DNA of 64,000 bases from Idiomarina fontislapidosi (GCF_003226255.1 NZ_QJST01000001.1:455467-519466); one strand, 5' to 3'; positions 33,109-41,276 are shown, counted from the first letter of the stretch. The notes: generated from the letters alone by a model not told the origin. Numbers and translations: made by a program.

Positions 33109-35594
33109 TCAACCAAAAGAAAGCCCCAGCGGGTACTGAGGCCATGCAAAGCAATACAAACACAAGCATAGAGAATATACCGCTTTGCTCAGGTTTTGGC
33201 CAGTATCACAGCCAAACGGCGCAGAAAAACCCGCAAGACTATACACGCGTATCACTGGCTGAAATTGCGTTAATGTTAGAGAAGCCGCCAGCGGTAGATA
33301 AAGCAAATGGCCAATGGGTGATTTTCTCTAGCCTTGCTTCACGCGTACATAAAGACCAGCTAGAGCGTGGCCTATTCTATGCGTTATGGGCTGACATAGA
33401 CGAACCGCAGAAGATAGGCTTTGATAATGCTTTTACGCGATTGGCTGGAAACCTTGAAATTGAAATAATGGGTTACACCTCAAAGAGCGCAACCAAAACC
33501 CACCAGAAAGCCCGTTTCATATTTCCGCTGGCGCAGCCAGTAAGTGGCCGTGATTTTGTCATCATGCAGAAGATACTAAACGACAAGATCGAAGCATTAG
33601 GAATCATTCCCGACAGAGTGACCGAGCGAGCAGGCCAGCTATGTTTTTTGCCAAATGCGGGTAGCTTGTACCTATGGAACCATGAACCATTTTACCCAGA
33701 GGTAAGCCCTGATTTATGGGGCAACGAGATAGCAGCAGAATATGAGGCAATAGAAGCTGCAGAGAACGCCCGTAAAGCGCGGCTAGAGGCTTCACGCATT
33801 AACGCTAGTAAACGCATGGCCAGTGGTGAGAAAAGCCCAGTAAACGCGTTTCTCGCTGAATATGACTGGCGCGACTTATGGCCAAAGTATGGAGCGCAGC
33901 AAATAGGGAAACGCTTTTTAAGCCCTTACTCAGCAAGCCAGAACGCCGCAATTAATGAGTTACCAGACGATCCTAGCAAATGGGTTAGTCATCATGGCAG
34001 CGACATAGCGAATGGTGTGGGCCGCTTGAGTGCAGCAGGTGATACTTGCTTTGGTGACGCGTTCGATCTATTTGTTCATTTTGAGCATGGCGGCGACTAT
34101 GACGCAGCGTTAAAGGCGGCTGGCGCTATGTTCACGGACGCAAGCGGGGTAACCATTACAAAGCAAAACCAACGTAACTTCATGGCCGAACAAGAGCCAG
34201 CAGACGTTAGCGATCTATTTGAGCAAGAGCCGTACGAGGACGCACCAAACGCCGCACAGGTGGACTTGCTGAACCCCCCAGGCTTAGCAGGTGATATATG
34301 CGAGCTTATCCGCGTTAAAGCGCGGCGAGAAGCACCAGAGCTTTACCCGTTGGCGGCGCTTCACCTGATGGCGCTAGTAGGACGCGACAAACGAAGCGTT
34401 TACACCGATAAGCTGAACCTTATCACTTTGGGAATAGCCCCTACTGCAGCAGGTAAGGAAGCGCCACAAAGCACGATCAAGCAACTGGCCAATGATGTTT
34501 ATTGTTCAAACTTGATACACGGCAGCGCGGGCAGCTTTAAGGACATGATCCAGAACCTAATTGATGGTGACGGGGCAAGCCTTTACACAGTGGACGAAAT
34601 ACACAGCTTGCTTAGCTCGATGAAAAGCGCCAATGCTGCAACCTATGAAACGAAGATGGAAGCCGAAATACTTGTAATGAGTACAACCGAGCTTTACACG
34701 TTCCGAGGCATTGAGAAGCGCGATTTAATACGAGCCTATACAGTGCAGCTTGAGAAGTTAGAAGCAAAGCTAGATAAGGCCTCAGAAGAAACGGACGAAC
34801 ACCGCAAACTTAGCCGCGCTTTGGAGAAGCTAAAGCGTAAGATTGAATATATTAAGAACGGTTGGCCGAACCCATTTTTTTCAATCATGGGGCATAGCGT
34901 ACCTGAACGAATGGACGCTTTCGCAAACGCGGAGAATATCGCCAGCGGCTTTTTAGGTCGGAGTATTGTTGTTCGATGTTCAGAGCAGCGCCGCAAGCTG
35001 AAACGCGGTAAACGTAACCCGTTAGAGAGTGCAAGCCTCATGGCGGGGATCACGTTCACGCTTGAGCAGGTGAGAGGCATACACGGCACGATAGACGCAA
35101 CAGACGAAGCGCACTACTTTATAGAGCAGTGCATAGACTACTATGAAGAAGATGAGCGGCTAAACCATCATATCGTAGGCGGCATTTACGCGAGAGCGCC
35201 AGAGCAGCTTATGAAAGTGGCCAGCATATTAGGCCTTGATGGTGGCATGATCACAATAGAACACGCCCGCTATGCTCATGCTTTGGTTGAACAGTCTATT
35301 CATAACGTGCGCTATCTGATGTTAAAGGCCTATGCTGAAACCGCAGACGCAACCGAAAACCAGATTATGCTTTCGGCCAAAGAAACGGTATTGAAGAACT
35401 GTAAAGGCTCAGGCATAACGCCCAGCCAGTTAAAGCAACTAATCACCAGACCAAAGAGTTTTAAGCGACTGCAGGACAAGAACTGCAAACGCGACTACGC
35501 CCAAGAGCTATTAGATCGCATGGTGGAAGCTGGAGAGCTTGAGCTATTCGAGGACGGCCGCAGAACGCGATACAGGAGCAAGGCAGTAGTGTAG
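33105..35594 (+). CDS. Primase/helicase-like replication protein (DUF3987-type)
   Basis: An 829-residue protein, the largest of the element. The N-terminal part (about 40-205) resembles primase/RepB-type domains of satellites (LWADIDEP with the acidic pair, KARFIFPL, ERAGQLCFLPN). The C-terminal part (about 390-720) is a DUF3987/YfjI-like P-loop ATPase with a Walker-A-like APTAAGKEAPQ (about 444) and a Walker-B-like LYTVDEIH (about 490). Such proteins start and unwind DNA for replication of the excised element. The A-motif is atypical (AAGKE rather than GSGKS/T). The gene ends at a small hairpin and is followed by the iteron region. Confidence 0.8.
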   Translation: MINQKKAPAGTEAMQSNTNTSIENIPLCSGFGQYHSQTAQKNPQDYTRVSLAEIALMLEKPPAVDKANGQWVIFSSLASRVHKDQLERGLFYALWADIDEPQKIGFDNAFTRLAGNLEIEIMGYTSKSATKTHQKARFIFPLAQPVSGRDFVIMQKILNDKIEALGIIPDRVTERAGQLCFLPNAGSLYLWNHEPFYPEVSPDLWGNEIAAEYEAIEAAENARKARLEASRINASKRMASGEKSPVNAFLAEYDWRDLWPKYGAQQIGKRFLSPYSASQNAAINELPDDPSKWVSHHGSDIANGVGRLSAAGDTCFGDAFDLFVHFEHGGDYDAALKAAGAMFTDASGVTITKQNQRNFMAEQEPADVSDLFEQEPYEDAPNAAQVDLLNPPGLAGDICELIRVKARREAPELYPLAALHLMALVGRDKRSVYTDKLNLITLGIAPTAAGKEAPQSTIKQLANDVYCSNLIHGSAGSFKDMIQNLIDGDGASLYTVDEIHSLLSSMKSANAATYETKMEAEILVMSTTELYTFRGIEKRDLIRAYTVQLEKLEAKLDKASEETDEHRKLSRALEKLKRKIEYIKNGWPNPFFSIMGHSVPERMDAFANAENIASGFLGRSIVVRCSEQRRKLKRGKRNPLESASLMAGITFTLEQVRGIHGTIDATDEAHYFIEQCIDYYEEDERLNHHIVGGIYARAPEQLMKVASILGLDGGMITIEHARYAHALVEQSIHNVRYLMLKAYAETADATENQIMLSAKETVLKNCKGSGITPSQLKQLITRPKSFKRLQDKNCKRDYAQELLDRMVEAGELELFEDGRRTRYRSKAVV

Positions 35595-35596
35595 AG

Positions 35597-35614
35597 AGGG
35601 GCGAAAGCCCCTTT
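35597..35614 (+). terminator. Hairpin after the replication gene, possible terminator
   Basis: AGGGGC and GCCCCT pair across a GAAA tetraloop, followed by only a few T residues. It lies 3 bp after the stop codon. Confidence 0.55.
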
Positions 35615-35619
35615 CCGTT

Positions 35620-35890
35620 TAAGTTTATACCAACTTTATACCAAAGAGGTATAACGTACAGCCCTTATCTAGCCTAGCTTTGAGCTTTACTTTATACCAA
35701 ATTAGTAAAAAACGCCTTAGAGAGATTTACACCAAAAACCATAGAGAAAAAGAAGATTTTTTCTTTTTAGTATAAAGAAGCGTATCAGCCATTGATTTAT
35801 AAGGCTTTGACGTTATACCAAGCCAGTATAAAGCAGTATAAAGTAAGCCTTAAAACCTTATAGAACGAGGCTTTGACGTTATACCAAAGC
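35620..35890. repeat. Iteron-rich region, candidate replication origin of the element
   Basis: TATACCAA occurs five times on the plus strand (35626, 35637, 35693, 35814, 35880), with an opposite-strand GGTATAA at 35648. A 20-bp perfect direct repeat AGGCTTTGACGTTATACCAA is at 35802-35821 and 35868-35887. CAGTATAAAG is tandemly repeated at 35824-35843. The stretch 35745-35780 is very A/T-rich. Clustered repeats plus an AT-rich block directly after a primase/helicase gene are what an iteron origin looks like. They could also be operator sites for the following gene. Confidence 0.65.
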
Positions 35891-35917
35891 ATGGCTAAAA
35901 CGAACGGAGCGTCAGCG

Positions 35918-36172
35918 ATGAATAGAAAAGAGCAATTAACACAGCACCAGCAAGTACTAGAAGCAATAAAAAAAATTGTAAAGAATTATGGGCGCTGCAG
36001 CCCACCCAGTTACAAGCAAGCAGCGGCTGCGCTCAATGCTCAGCAGGCTAAAACAACGTGGGGTAATGAATGGACACCGCAACGTCTATTAAGGTTTTTA
36101 CAACGGCGGGGTTACTCAGGCTTACATGGTGTTCAGGCTGAATTAAATGGAAGGCCTAAAAAGCTGAGGTGA
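35918..36172 (+). CDS. Small DNA-binding-like protein of the element
   Basis: 84 residues from the ATG at 35918, with GGAG upstream; longer starts at 35873 and 35891 lie in the iterons and lack a ribosome site. The pattern YKQAAAALNAQQA then GNEWTPQRLLRFLQRRGY resembles the DNA-binding domain that follows the catalytic part of serine recombinases (ALNxxGxxTxxGxxW). Here it is a free-standing domain. It could bind the adjacent repeats as a regulator or origin-binding factor. Confidence 0.65.
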   Translation: MNRKEQLTQHQQVLEAIKKIVKNYGRCSPPSYKQAAAALNAQQAKTTWGNEWTPQRLLRFLQRRGYSGLHGVQAELNGRPKKLR

Positions 36173-36263
36173 GGCTTTGTAAGTCAAAGATTTAGCTGCT
36201 ACGTTTAACGAAAAACGCTGATCTCATAGTAAACCAATTCGAAATTATTAGAGGAATCTAAAA

Positions 36264-36809
36264 ATGGTTGGTATTGAAGGTACTTTTCATTTTGACACTG
36301 AAATAAATGACCTAATAAAGGCAGCTTCTGCGGCTGCGAGAGAAAATAATTACGATGCTGCTATCGAAATTATGAAAGATGCACTCGAAAAAATTTATTG
36401 TTCGGATGGGAGCTACTCATTTTCAACTTATGTCAAAATTCTGCCATACTTTCAAAAGGCTGGTAGATATGGTGAGGCGATTAAATTTGCAGATAAAGAG
36501 TTAATACCAAAATTAGTTGAGGATTATGACAAATCAACTCTCACCGAAAAAGCATTTATCTGTCTTTACGTTGGGAAGGTCTTTGAGAAGTTAGCACTCA
36601 ATGCTAAAAGAGCTAATAAAGTGGAAGATGAAGTTTTTTTTACAGGTCGCGCACGTGAAATGGAAGACAGTTATCTGAAATTGATTGATGTTGGAAAGAC
36701 AGACGATCTTAAAAGAGAGTTTAAGGAGGCTATTGAAGTCTTCGGCGAAGATCATAATTGTTGGCCAGAGGTGCTTAAACGAAAGTTTCAACCGATTATC
36801 GGAGTCTAG
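36264..36809 (+). CDS. TPR-like cargo protein of unknown function
   Basis: A 181-residue soluble protein with helical pairs resembling tetratricopeptide repeats (ARENNYDAAIEIMKDALEKI, about 26-45; PYFQKAGRYGEAIKFADKEL, about 64-83). It is clearly more A/T-rich than the replication module and has its own AGAGGAATC ribosome site, so it is probably an acquired accessory gene. There is no catalytic motif. Roles such as defence or phage interference are possible for satellite cargo, but nothing in the sequence shows them. Confidence 0.65.
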   Translation: MVGIEGTFHFDTEINDLIKAASAAARENNYDAAIEIMKDALEKIYCSDGSYSFSTYVKILPYFQKAGRYGEAIKFADKELIPKLVEDYDKSTLTEKAFICLYVGKVFEKLALNAKRANKVEDEVFFTGRAREMEDSYLKLIDVGKTDDLKREFKEAIEVFGEDHNCWPEVLKRKFQPIIGV

Positions 36810-37277
36810 ATTTATCGAGTTTATTACGGCTTGTAGTCTGACTTTACTCTTAACACGAAGTTAAAATTTTTTCCGTAGTCACTACGCGAAAAAAAAGGGT
36901 CTTTTGCTACCAGTACGTGCGCGGACTTGCCCGATCACCTCAAGATTACCTCAATGCTTTGGATTATTTCTGCGGCCATGCCGAAACCAAGTGAAGATTT
37001 TTGTAGGCTCACTACGCGAGCCAAACGGGTGTTTTCGGACATCCTTACGCGCGAGAGCTACCCCTAGTGTTATCTATGGGAGTTGAGTTTACCAGCTATG
37101 AAAAAAGTGTGTTTTAGGGAGCCGAAAAAAGAACGAGTTTAAGGCTTTTGGATATCGACTTGTGAAAAGTATGCTCCAACTGTCACACGATAATCATTAG
37201 CTAAAAGTGAATATTTTTGCTCTAAAAATAACAAATTTTTTGAGTGTGACAGTTGGGAATTAATGTATGCTCAATAA
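36810..37277. other. Gene-free stretch with imperfect and inverted repeats
   Basis: No convincing gene is seen; the 60-codon frame at 36904 has neither ribosome site nor protein-like composition. Two imperfect copies of a unit of about 49 bp (36880-36928, 37010-37059) share TCACTACGCGA at their start, GGGT followed by TTTT, and a TACG-GCG block. A 13-bp perfect inverted repeat CCAACTGTCACAC / GTGTGACAGTTGG lies at 37176-37188 and 37244-37256, just downstream of the minus-strand lipoprotein gene. Confidence 0.55.
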
Positions 37278-37772
37278 CTAGAAGTTGTTGAAATCTGAGT
37301 TTTTACCCTCGCCTTTGAGTGCTTGCTCAAGTCGTTCAGAAAAAGCATTGAAGTCAGATTTAATAGTTTGATAACCTTGTTCTGTAGGCATTGCCCAGCC
37401 TTGACAGCCACTATACGCAGGTGCGCCTTGAATTAATTCAAACTGCAATCGAGCCTTATTATCTTTGGCTGCAAATTTAACATTATGTTCAGTGCTACAC
37501 GAATTAGTCATAATGTACCAAGGCGAACTACCTCGACCAATGATTATGCCTTCTTTTGCATCAACAACTCTTAAAACTTCGTTGGTATCACCGTAATTGG
37601 TTGCTAGAAAGTTTCGAGCTCGGCTGAATATTTCGTCTTTTGTAGCATTTAAATCTTTATAGTCGTATGTAAACTTGGTTGGGTTACTTTCATCCATAGC
37701 CGTTACAGAACTACATGCTGATAAAACACCAAAGCAAATAGTGATGAAAGTTGTTTTTAGAATTAATTTCAT
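37278..37772 (-). CDS. Lipoprotein, DUF4468-like, cargo of the element
   Basis: A 164-residue protein with a lipoprotein signal (lipobox LSAC, Cys20), so membrane-anchored in the periplasm. The mature part (KDLNATKDEIFSRARNFLA about 40-58, then VVDAKEGIIIGRG) resembles DUF4468, a TBP-like-fold domain of unknown function. It is transcribed toward the cargo gene at 36264. In a satellite a surface or periplasmic lipoprotein could alter phage entry, but this is speculation. Confidence 0.68.
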   Translation of the reverse strand: MKLILKTTFITICFGVLSACSSVTAMDESNPTKFTYDYKDLNATKDEIFSRARNFLATNYGDTNEVLRVVDAKEGIIIGRGSSPWYIMTNSCSTEHNVKFAAKDNKARLQFELIQGAPAYSGCQGWAMPTEQGYQTIKSDFNAFSERLEQALKGEGKNSDFNNF

Positions 37773-37991
37773 AAGTCCTCCATGTCTATGAAAGACTAAA
37801 CACTATCAGGTTTAAATTTCTAATAGAAGCTAAAAAGTAACATTTCTAGTAGCGTAGAGATGTTAACCCATGTATTTGCTTTGGTGTTTAGTCATAGTTT
37901 GACTATTTATCATTCTGCTAAAAAAGCGTTTTATCTGACCTAGTAAAAGGGTGATTCTCGGCACGTTAGCGTAGCCTCATTTCTTCGGAGC

Positions 37992-38048
37992 AGCCCCTAA
38001 TCAGCCCCTCGCTAATAGCAGCCCATATGTAAAAATAAAAAAGGGGCT
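37992..38048. repeat. Right-end AGCCCCT repeats (possible integrase arm sites)
   Basis: Two direct copies of AGCCCCT (37992-37998, 38003-38009) lie within a 19-bp block identical to 30364-30382, and an inverted copy is at 38042-38048. They sit 75 bp inside the right attachment repeat. Confidence 0.55.
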
Positions 38049-38069
38049 TAGACTATTGCCTAAACCCCT
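38030..38069 (-). terminator. Terminator after tRNA-Pro
   Basis: On the minus strand AGGGGTTTA pairs with TAAGCCCCT (one mismatch) around a 10-nt loop and is followed by TTTTTATTTTT. It lies 18 bp after the tRNA 3' end. It belongs to the element, so integration replaced the tRNA's native downstream sequence. Confidence 0.75.
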
Positions 38070-38085
38070 GATTTATATTGACTTT

Positions 38086-38133
38086 TTGGTCGGCGTGAGA
38101 GGATTTGAACCTCCGACCCCTGACACCCCATGA
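38086..38133. repeat. attR-type 48-bp direct repeat within tRNA-Pro
   Basis: Identical to 30184-30231. It supplies the 3' 47 bases of the intact tRNA, so the gene is restored after integration. Confidence 0.95.
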
Positions 38134-38163
38134 CAGTGCGCTACCAGGCTGCGCTACACGCCG
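38087..38163 (-). tRNA. tRNA-Pro (anticodon GGG)
   Basis: 77 nt including the encoded CCA. It folds as a cloverleaf with acceptor CGGCGTG/CACGCCG, and the loop ATGGGGT carries anticodon GGG, very like E. coli proL. Its 3' part is the integration site of the neighbouring element. Confidence 0.96.
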
Positions 38164-38245
38164 ACCGAGGACAGCTATGTTACTGATTTATGAGCTAAGT
38201 GCAAGGCACAAATGCATCTAGCACGACTGTTCGCTGTTATTTTAA

Positions 38246-39877
38246 TCAGTCTCTAGTGCGTCCGCTGAAGCGTTTAAGATCTTTTAGCGCGTCAATTAAA
38301 ACAGGAACGGTCGGTTCGGCACCGTCGACACGACTGAAGTCGGCGCGGCGATAGATATTGTACTGACCATTAGTATCAAGCACGGTAATCAAGTCTTGGT
38401 CGTAAATGACAATGTAAGGGCTGTAGGTTTCTACCAGCGGCCAGCGCTCACCGCCGTTCATTAGGTCCTCGCCGTTGCTAAAGCTCTGTGTGCCACCTGC
38501 GCACGACATGACACGCGAGAGAGCGGTGGGCATGACGTCCATCAAGCCACCAATACTTTGCTGCGGCAGTGCGAAATCTTTCTCCCACAAGGTGACACGC
38601 ATATTTTCAGGTTTAAACTGTTGTTGTCCGAGCAAGCCTTCGGTGTTGTTCGGCGCAAGACTCGATAGCAGCACGCGTTGCTGCCCTAAGCTACTGAGTA
38701 TTGCAGGCAAACGGTCAATGTCTTCATGACTGAGCATAACGACATTCAACTGGTTATTGCTGCGTGGGTAAAAGCTACTCAGCGGCTCGGCGTTCCAGTC
38801 GGTTTTGAACTGTGTAAGCCCCAGTTCTTGTGGCCAATTAGGTGAAGTGTGCCAGCTTACATCAATACCAAAATCTGCCAACGGTTTTAAATAGGCGGGT
38901 GAGATGTTTTGATTTTTGATGGTGTCTTGGTAAAAATCGGGTAGCCCGTAAAGCAACTGAAATAGTCCACCTTCGCGACTCGGATGCGCGAGTAACTGAA
39001 TATTCACTTCTTTGAGGCCGTGGTTGCTCGCGACGGCATCGACCTGAGTGGTTTGCGCTTGATTGAGGCGATCGAACACCATCAGGGTGATACCTTGCGT
39101 TTGTGGCGTTTTGGAGCAGAGCAACGTGTTTTGCGGATAACGTAAGCGAATGTTCTCAGCAGACATCAGTTTTTGTTGCTGTGCTTGGTAATTTTCCACT
39201 TCAATAAAGCCATGCTTAGACATCAGCGTCTTAGCCGTGGTGGGGTATGAGAGTGGGAATGTATCATCCTGCTGTGTTATGGGATCGTAAAGTTCGGCAT
39301 CGGCCCATACGTGAATACTGTGGCTGGCAAAAAAGCACAACACAAACACCGTGGTTGCGGGCGCGCCAAGCCGACGATGCTGAAGTTCAGATAGATGCTT
39401 CCAAGTGTAGTTGGCGAGTAGCAGTTCAAACCCTAACAAGATTAGGAAACCCAGCATGATCATCAAAATGATAACAAAGCTCGCACCGGTGAATGCCGCC
39501 TCAGCATCTTTAGCCATTTGTGCAAGTGAGTAAGCGTTTAAGTGGTATCCGTAATGGCGGAAGAACAACGCGTCAAAAATCAACGCGACGATGCCAAGGG
39601 AGCTAATGAGTGCCGCGATGCTGCGTAACACTTTGGAGTAGGGAATCAGCAGACAGAACGGAAATATCAGTATGATAAAGAACACGAACGGCAGAAACGC
39701 GAAGTGCCCGATCCAGTTCACAATGAGATAAACGGTACTAATAAAAGTGGTCGGCGACGGCGTTGAATCAATATAGATAATGCCGATAAGAAGACACAAA
39801 ATAATGTTGGCGAAGGTAAACCAATGACCCCAACTAATCAGTCGTGCAATTTTATCGCGACGTTGGTTCTTTCCCAT
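38246..39877 (-). CDS. yejM: YejM/PbgA/LapC-like inner-membrane protein (DUF3413 plus sulfatase-like domain)
   Basis: A 543-residue protein with five N-terminal membrane helices (about 10-175; DUF3413: LISWGHWFTFANI, FFRHYGYHLNAYSL) and a periplasmic alkaline-phosphatase-superfamily domain. In E. coli (586 residues) it restrains LPS synthesis by controlling LapB/FtsH degradation of LpxC. The periplasmic domain here lacks an obvious sulfatase metal centre, as is also true of the non-enzymatic E. coli protein. It is divergent from ndpA (yejK), its genomic companion in enterics. The missing middle gene yejL is not seen here. Confidence 0.85.
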   Translation of the reverse strand: MGKNQRRDKIARLISWGHWFTFANIILCLLIGIIYIDSTPSPTTFISTVYLIVNWIGHFAFLPFVFFIILIFPFCLLIPYSKVLRSIAALISSLGIVALIFDALFFRHYGYHLNAYSLAQMAKDAEAAFTGASFVIILMIMLGFLILLGFELLLANYTWKHLSELQHRRLGAPATTVFVLCFFASHSIHVWADAELYDPITQQDDTFPLSYPTTAKTLMSKHGFIEVENYQAQQQKLMSAENIRLRYPQNTLLCSKTPQTQGITLMVFDRLNQAQTTQVDAVASNHGLKEVNIQLLAHPSREGGLFQLLYGLPDFYQDTIKNQNISPAYLKPLADFGIDVSWHTSPNWPQELGLTQFKTDWNAEPLSSFYPRSNNQLNVVMLSHEDIDRLPAILSSLGQQRVLLSSLAPNNTEGLLGQQQFKPENMRVTLWEKDFALPQQSIGGLMDVMPTALSRVMSCAGGTQSFSNGEDLMNGGERWPLVETYSPYIVIYDQDLITVLDTNGQYNIYRRADFSRVDGAEPTVPVLIDALKDLKRFSGRTRD

Positions 39878-39947
39878 TCTGTGTCTATCCCGTGCTACAA
39901 TCTGCCAAATAGTCTAACACAGCGATTTTGCAAGGATAGTCCTAGTT

Positions 39948-40994
39948 ATGCAACTGGCCATTGAAAATAGCATTATTCACCAGTTTTACAGCCATGATGA
40001 TCAAATTGGTCTGCGCCTCGCGCCAGAACCCTTGTCTGATGACGAGCAGCTGCACGAATTACTCGAGGAGCTGACAACGGTTTATACCAGTAAACCGGCA
40101 AAAGGTTACGCCAGCTTCTTGACCGAAGCCGATGAGGCGGAAGAGGTCAGCGACTTTCCTGTGTTGTTAAAACAGTGGCAGGGACAGCAGCTAGAGTTTG
40201 TTGAACTCAGCCAACGTGCCGCTAAGTTATTACTAGAGCAGTTGCAGAACTACCAGATGCTCGAAGCGGGCTTTTTATTAGTAACGCGGTATCAACATTT
40301 AACTACTGATTATCTGTTAGTCGCGTTCTTGCCTGTTAAAGTCGGGGTGACCATTAATCCTAACTTGGCGGTTGACCGGTCATCGCAATTAGACATTAGC
40401 AAAGTGCAGTTAGCCGCGCGTATTGATTTAACTGAGTGGCAAACCGATGCCGAGAGCCAGCGTTACATCTCTTTTATAAAAGGTCGCGCGGGACGCAAAG
40501 TATCCGACTTTTTCTTGGATTTCTTGGGTTGTACTGAGCGCTTAGATGCCAAATCACAAACCAAGCGGTTGGTTGATGCAGTGACTGAGTTTGGCAAGCA
40601 AGCGGAGTTAGCACCTGAACAACGCCAGTCGTTGAATGCTGTTGCGTACGAATATTGCGATCAACAGTGGAAGCAGGGCGAAGACGTTAAAGTAAAAGAT
40701 CTATCGGAGCATTTTTCGCAAGCGCAGCCTACCGAGCGTAGCTTTGAAGAATTTACGCAAGCGCTCACGCAAGAGGATAAACCGGCGTTAGACGAGTCTT
40801 TTCCGACTGATCGTTCAACGCTGCGGAAGTTGGTTAAATTCCAGGGTCAAGGCGGTGGTGTGAGTGTCGCGTTTGATCATACGCAGTTGGGCGAACGTAT
40901 AGAATATGATCCGGAAACAGACAAGCTCACGATTCATGGCACGCCACCTAATTTGCGTGACCAACTGCGTCGTTACTTTGGGATCGATTCTTAA
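39948..40994 (+). CDS. ndpA: Nucleoid-associated protein NdpA (YejK)
   Basis: A 348-residue member of the NdpA/YejK family of DNA-associated proteins, similar in length to the E. coli protein (335). Family blocks include AGFLLVTRYQHLTTDYLLVAFLP, read in two parts (about 105-125), and FIKGRAGRKVSDFFLDFLGC (about 178-197). It is found at spermidine-nucleoid complexes in E. coli; its exact role is unclear. It ends at a perfect bidirectional terminator. Confidence 0.93.
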   Translation: MQLAIENSIIHQFYSHDDQIGLRLAPEPLSDDEQLHELLEELTTVYTSKPAKGYASFLTEADEAEEVSDFPVLLKQWQGQQLEFVELSQRAAKLLLEQLQNYQMLEAGFLLVTRYQHLTTDYLLVAFLPVKVGVTINPNLAVDRSSQLDISKVQLAARIDLTEWQTDAESQRYISFIKGRAGRKVSDFFLDFLGCTERLDAKSQTKRLVDAVTEFGKQAELAPEQRQSLNAVAYEYCDQQWKQGEDVKVKDLSEHFSQAQPTERSFEEFTQALTQEDKPALDESFPTDRSTLRKLVKFQGQGGGVSVAFDHTQLGERIEYDPETDKLTIHGTPPNLRDQLRRYFGIDS

Positions 40995-41021
40995 GTAGAG
41001 AGCGTTGTTTACGAGTAGAAT

Positions 41022-41050
41022 AGCAAAACGCCGCAGAGCGGCGTTTTGCT
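41022..41050. terminator. Bidirectional terminator between ndpA and cspD
   Basis: A perfect 13-bp stem (AGCAAAACGCCGC and its complement) around an AGA loop lies between two convergent genes. Confidence 0.88.
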
Positions 41051-41060
41051 GGTAGGCTTT

Positions 41061-41276
41061 CTATTGTTTGTCCGCATGAGGGACAATATTCGAGGCATGC
41101 AGTCCTTTAGGACCTTCCTCAAGTTCAAACTCTACGGTTTGGCCCGCTTTTAACGTGCGGTAGCCTTCCATATCGATTGTTGAGTAATGAGCGAAAATGT
41201 CACCCTCGCGGTCCTCACTCTCAATAAAGCCAAAACCTTTGGAGTTATTGAACCATTTGACTTTTCCGGTTGCCAT
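41061..41276 (-). CDS. cspD: Cold-shock-domain protein CspD
   Basis: 71 residues with both RNA/DNA-binding motifs, GKVKWFNNSKGFGFIE (RNP1) and DIFAHYS (RNP2). Its place divergent from clpS-clpA and the family sequence point to CspD, which in E. coli inhibits replication in stationary phase and is not cold-induced. The 226-bp divergent spacer holds a TATAAT at 41390 on the clpS side. Confidence 0.92.
   Translation of the reverse strand: MATGKVKWFNNSKGFGFIESEDREGDIFAHYSTIDMEGYRTLKAGQTVEFELEEGPKGLHASNIVPHADKQ

Larger units (their letters stand above)
37773..38085. other. Right-end control region of the element
   Basis: No gene is seen. The stretch holds AT-rich upstream DNA of the lipoprotein gene, the arm-type repeats at 37992-38048 and the tRNA-Pro terminator. 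It ends at the right 48-bp repeat. Confidence 0.6.
30184..38133. mobile_element. Integrated element of about 7.9 kb in tRNA-Pro(GGG)
   Basis: Perfect 48-bp direct repeats at 30184-30231 and 38086-38133 bound the element and correspond to the 3' 47 bases of tRNA-Pro plus one base. The right copy completes the functional tRNA, and the left copy is the displaced original end. Inside are a tyrosine integrase, an unknown protein, an AlpA-like regulator, a small HTH protein, a primase/helicase-like protein, an iteron region, a DNA-binding protein and cargo. No structural, packaging or conjugation gene is visible. It resembles P4-like phage satellites or small replicating islands. Integrase lies at the end away from the intact tRNA. 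Confidence 0.92.

Noticed and set aside
36904..37086. 60-codon open frame in the island
   Set aside because: No ribosome site, Arg/Pro-rich composition, and it lies across an imperfect repeat.
38246..40994. Missing yejL between yejM and ndpA as a deletion
   Set aside because: The two genes are divergent here rather than in the enteric order, so absence of yejL between them reflects a different arrangement; it may be elsewhere.
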